A stretch of DNA of 13,913 nt from Phototrophicales bacterium (GTDB taxonomy: Bacteria > Chloroflexota > Anaerolineae > Aggregatilineales > Phototrophicaceae): the NCBI GenBank assembly GCA_002794515.1, contig PGTJ01000037.1, positions 1 to 13,913 on the forward strand, given 5' to 3'. The notes beneath the pieces were generated by a model that ran no database searches, was not told the DNA's origin, and saw only the letters and a program-made list of their open reading frames with translations. Both the position numbers and the translations under genes were made by a program. Positions within the stretch are counted from its first letter, which is position 1. Every line of letters starts with the position of its first letter. Positions 12,596 through 13,913 of the stretch are shown here, piece by piece.

Positions 12596-13888
12596 CCCTT
12601 CATAAAAGCGCGATATGGCTTTTTGTGTACGTTCTGGGGGGAGCGCATACGAGAAGCGCACCCAATTCGCCCCTGCTTGCGAAAAATGCACACCAGGGAC
12701 TATCGTGATGCCGAATTGTTCGCCCAAATACGACCCTAATCCCGCGCTATCCGCATACCCACCCGCTTGGATGTAACGGGTGCAATCAATAAAGGCATAA
12801 TAGCCATCACCCATGATATACGGTGTATCCGATTTGGCTAATGCCTCGCGCATGACCTGACGGCTGAGTTTACACGGCTCGATGATAGATGCTGCGGCTT
12901 TTTCAAAGCCCATTTCATAGGCGGCAATCGCCACCGCTTGGGCATAAAATGCGGGGACAACACCATGCGATGCCACCGTATTCACATATTTAACCACCGC
13001 TTCATCGGCGACCAGATGGGCGCTACGAATATTCGACCCGCCCAAACTCTTGGTGATGCCATCCAAAAAGATGAGGCGCTTACGCTCATCAGGAGTGAAC
13101 GCATTCAGCACAGCATTGATGTCGTTATGACCACCATCTGTCACCCAGTGATAAATCCAATCGAATAACACAAAGGCGATGCCATTTTCCAGCGCGACTT
13201 TGGCTAATGCCACTTGTTCTTCTACGGGGATAGTGCGACCAGTGGGGTTATCGGGCGATGTGATGACAATCCCTGCAATATTACGTCCTTGTGCTTTGGC
13301 AAAATCGGCGGTGGCTTTGATGTTATCGGGTGTATAACGCCACCCCTCTTCGGGTCTGCCAGGAGCATATAACACATTCAAGCCCAAGCCATACGGTCCC
13401 CAATTATAACTCACCCATGGGACACGGCTGACGACCAGCGCATCGCCCACATTGCCATACCCCAGGGCGATCATAGCGCTATAGGCTTTATTCAGACCAT
13501 CTCGACCACCTTGCACAAAAATGATATTATTCGGACCCCACCCTGTCGAGGGGTTCAATTGCCAATATTGTTCGGCGGTCACTTTGCGGAATAAATCTGT
13601 GCCATAGGGCATATCATATGCCGTGCCGTGTTCGACTTGTAACTGAAAGGCACGCTCCAATAAATTGGCAGGCACACCAGGGAGGCTTGCACCACCATCT
13701 CCCTGCGAGGCATCATACACAGGGGCATCTGTGCCAAAGGTCTCTTTGTATTTTGCCAACGCCTTCTTAATTTCAAACATGCGCGAGGCAGGAATGGGCA
13801 TCATCTGGCTGGGATAATTATTCACCGCAATCCGATTCGCCTCTGGCACTGCAAACTCTGGGACATCAAGATTGATTAATTCTGACAA
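12575..13888 (-). CDS. PLP-dependent aminotransferase, class I/II (aspartate aminotransferase-like)
   Basis: The 437-residue fold-type I transaminase is complete. Motifs: QGGRDGLNKAY (126-136) for the phosphate-binding region, TSPDNPTGR (210-218) with N214, D243 in LFDWIYHW for the pyridine nitrogen with Y246 nearby, the Lys K280 in LDGITKSLGGSNIR with R288 as a phosphate contact, and R411 in VRFSYALP to hold the substrate carboxylate. These are the residues of class I/II aminotransferases that move an amino group between an amino acid and 2-oxoglutarate. The substrate cannot be named from sequence, and the sequence is divergent from classical AspC/AspB. The start is taken as TTG at 13888 because GGAGG lies 5 nt upstream (13898-13894); a TTG at 13900 would place that Shine-Dalgarno inside the gene. 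Its promoter is outside the window. Confidence 0.88.
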   Translation of the reverse strand: MSELINLDVPEFAVPEANRIAVNNYPSQMMPIPASRMFEIKKALAKYKETFGTDAPVYDASQGDGGASLPGVPANLLERAFQLQVEHGTAYDMPYGTDLFRKVTAEQYWQLNPSTGWGPNNIIFVQGGRDGLNKAYSAMIALGYGNVGDALVVSRVPWVSYNWGPYGLGLNVLYAPGRPEEGWRYTPDNIKATADFAKAQGRNIAGIVITSPDNPTGRTIPVEEQVALAKVALENGIAFVLFDWIYHWVTDGGHNDINAVLNAFTPDERKRLIFLDGITKSLGGSNIRSAHLVADEAVVKYVNTVASHGVVPAFYAQAVAIAAYEMGFEKAAASIIEPCKLSRQVMREALAKSDTPYIMGDGYYAFIDCTRYIQAGGYADSAGLGSYLGEQFGITIVPGVHFSQAGANWVRFSYALPPERTQKAISRFYEGLKSLIK

Positions 13889-13913
13889 TGTTGCCTCCAA
13901 AAAACGATAACCC

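Overview
The window looks like a chromosomal stretch of a moderate-GC bacterium, most likely a member of the Chloroflexota (Anaerolineae-like). This is inferred from an exported protein with long Pro/Thr 'PTPTP' linkers, an exported WD40 propeller, a selenium-type YedE and many solitary signalling proteins. No 16S or other lineage marker is present, so the assignment is tentative. I see no tRNA, rRNA, CRISPR array, IS element or phage gene.

Layout. Positions 1-580 (minus strand) hold the 5' end of fabD and, upstream of it, rpmF (a bL32 without zinc-ribbon cysteines) with a near-consensus promoter and an intervening hairpin. Positions 600-1060 (plus) carry a stand-alone CheY-like receiver, followed by a terminator shared with the converging yedE. 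Positions 1068-3959 (minus) form a sulfur/selenium-flavoured block. It contains a class V aminotransferase of the cysteine-desulfurase-like type that lacks the catalytic Cys loop, a frameshifted 3' remnant of a GNAT acetyltransferase, a long leader with mutually exclusive pairings ending in a terminator-like hairpin, and then yedE. Positions 4014-5687 (plus) hold a soluble GAF-PAS histidine kinase with its own promoter.

Positions 5718-10154 (minus) are a four-gene unit with overlapping or nearly touching ends. In transcription order these are a CPBP-family membrane protease, an exported and membrane-anchored degenerate 'peptidase MA'-like protein, rlmN, and a tail-anchored TIR-like protein without the usual catalytic Glu. 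Positions 10200-10993 (plus) hold rpe, with a perfect -10 box between two copies of a 13-bp repeat and a hairpin after the stop. Positions 11075-11415 (plus) hold a self-contained small-gene cassette: a consensus-like promoter, a strong ribosome site, a 57-codon ORF and an excellent intrinsic terminator. Positions 11471-12595 (plus) encode an exported eight-repeat WD40 protein. It overlaps tail to tail by 21 bp with a class I/II aminotransferase on the minus strand that runs to the right edge.

Housekeeping functions (fabD, rpmF, rlmN, rpe) are interleaved with lineage-specific membrane and signalling genes. The least explained parts are the CPBP/pseudo-peptidase/RlmN/TIR unit, the yedE leader and the 57-aa gene. 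Several starts were moved downstream of the longest frame because a Shine-Dalgarno sequence, a signal peptide or a 4-nt stop/start overlap favours the internal start.
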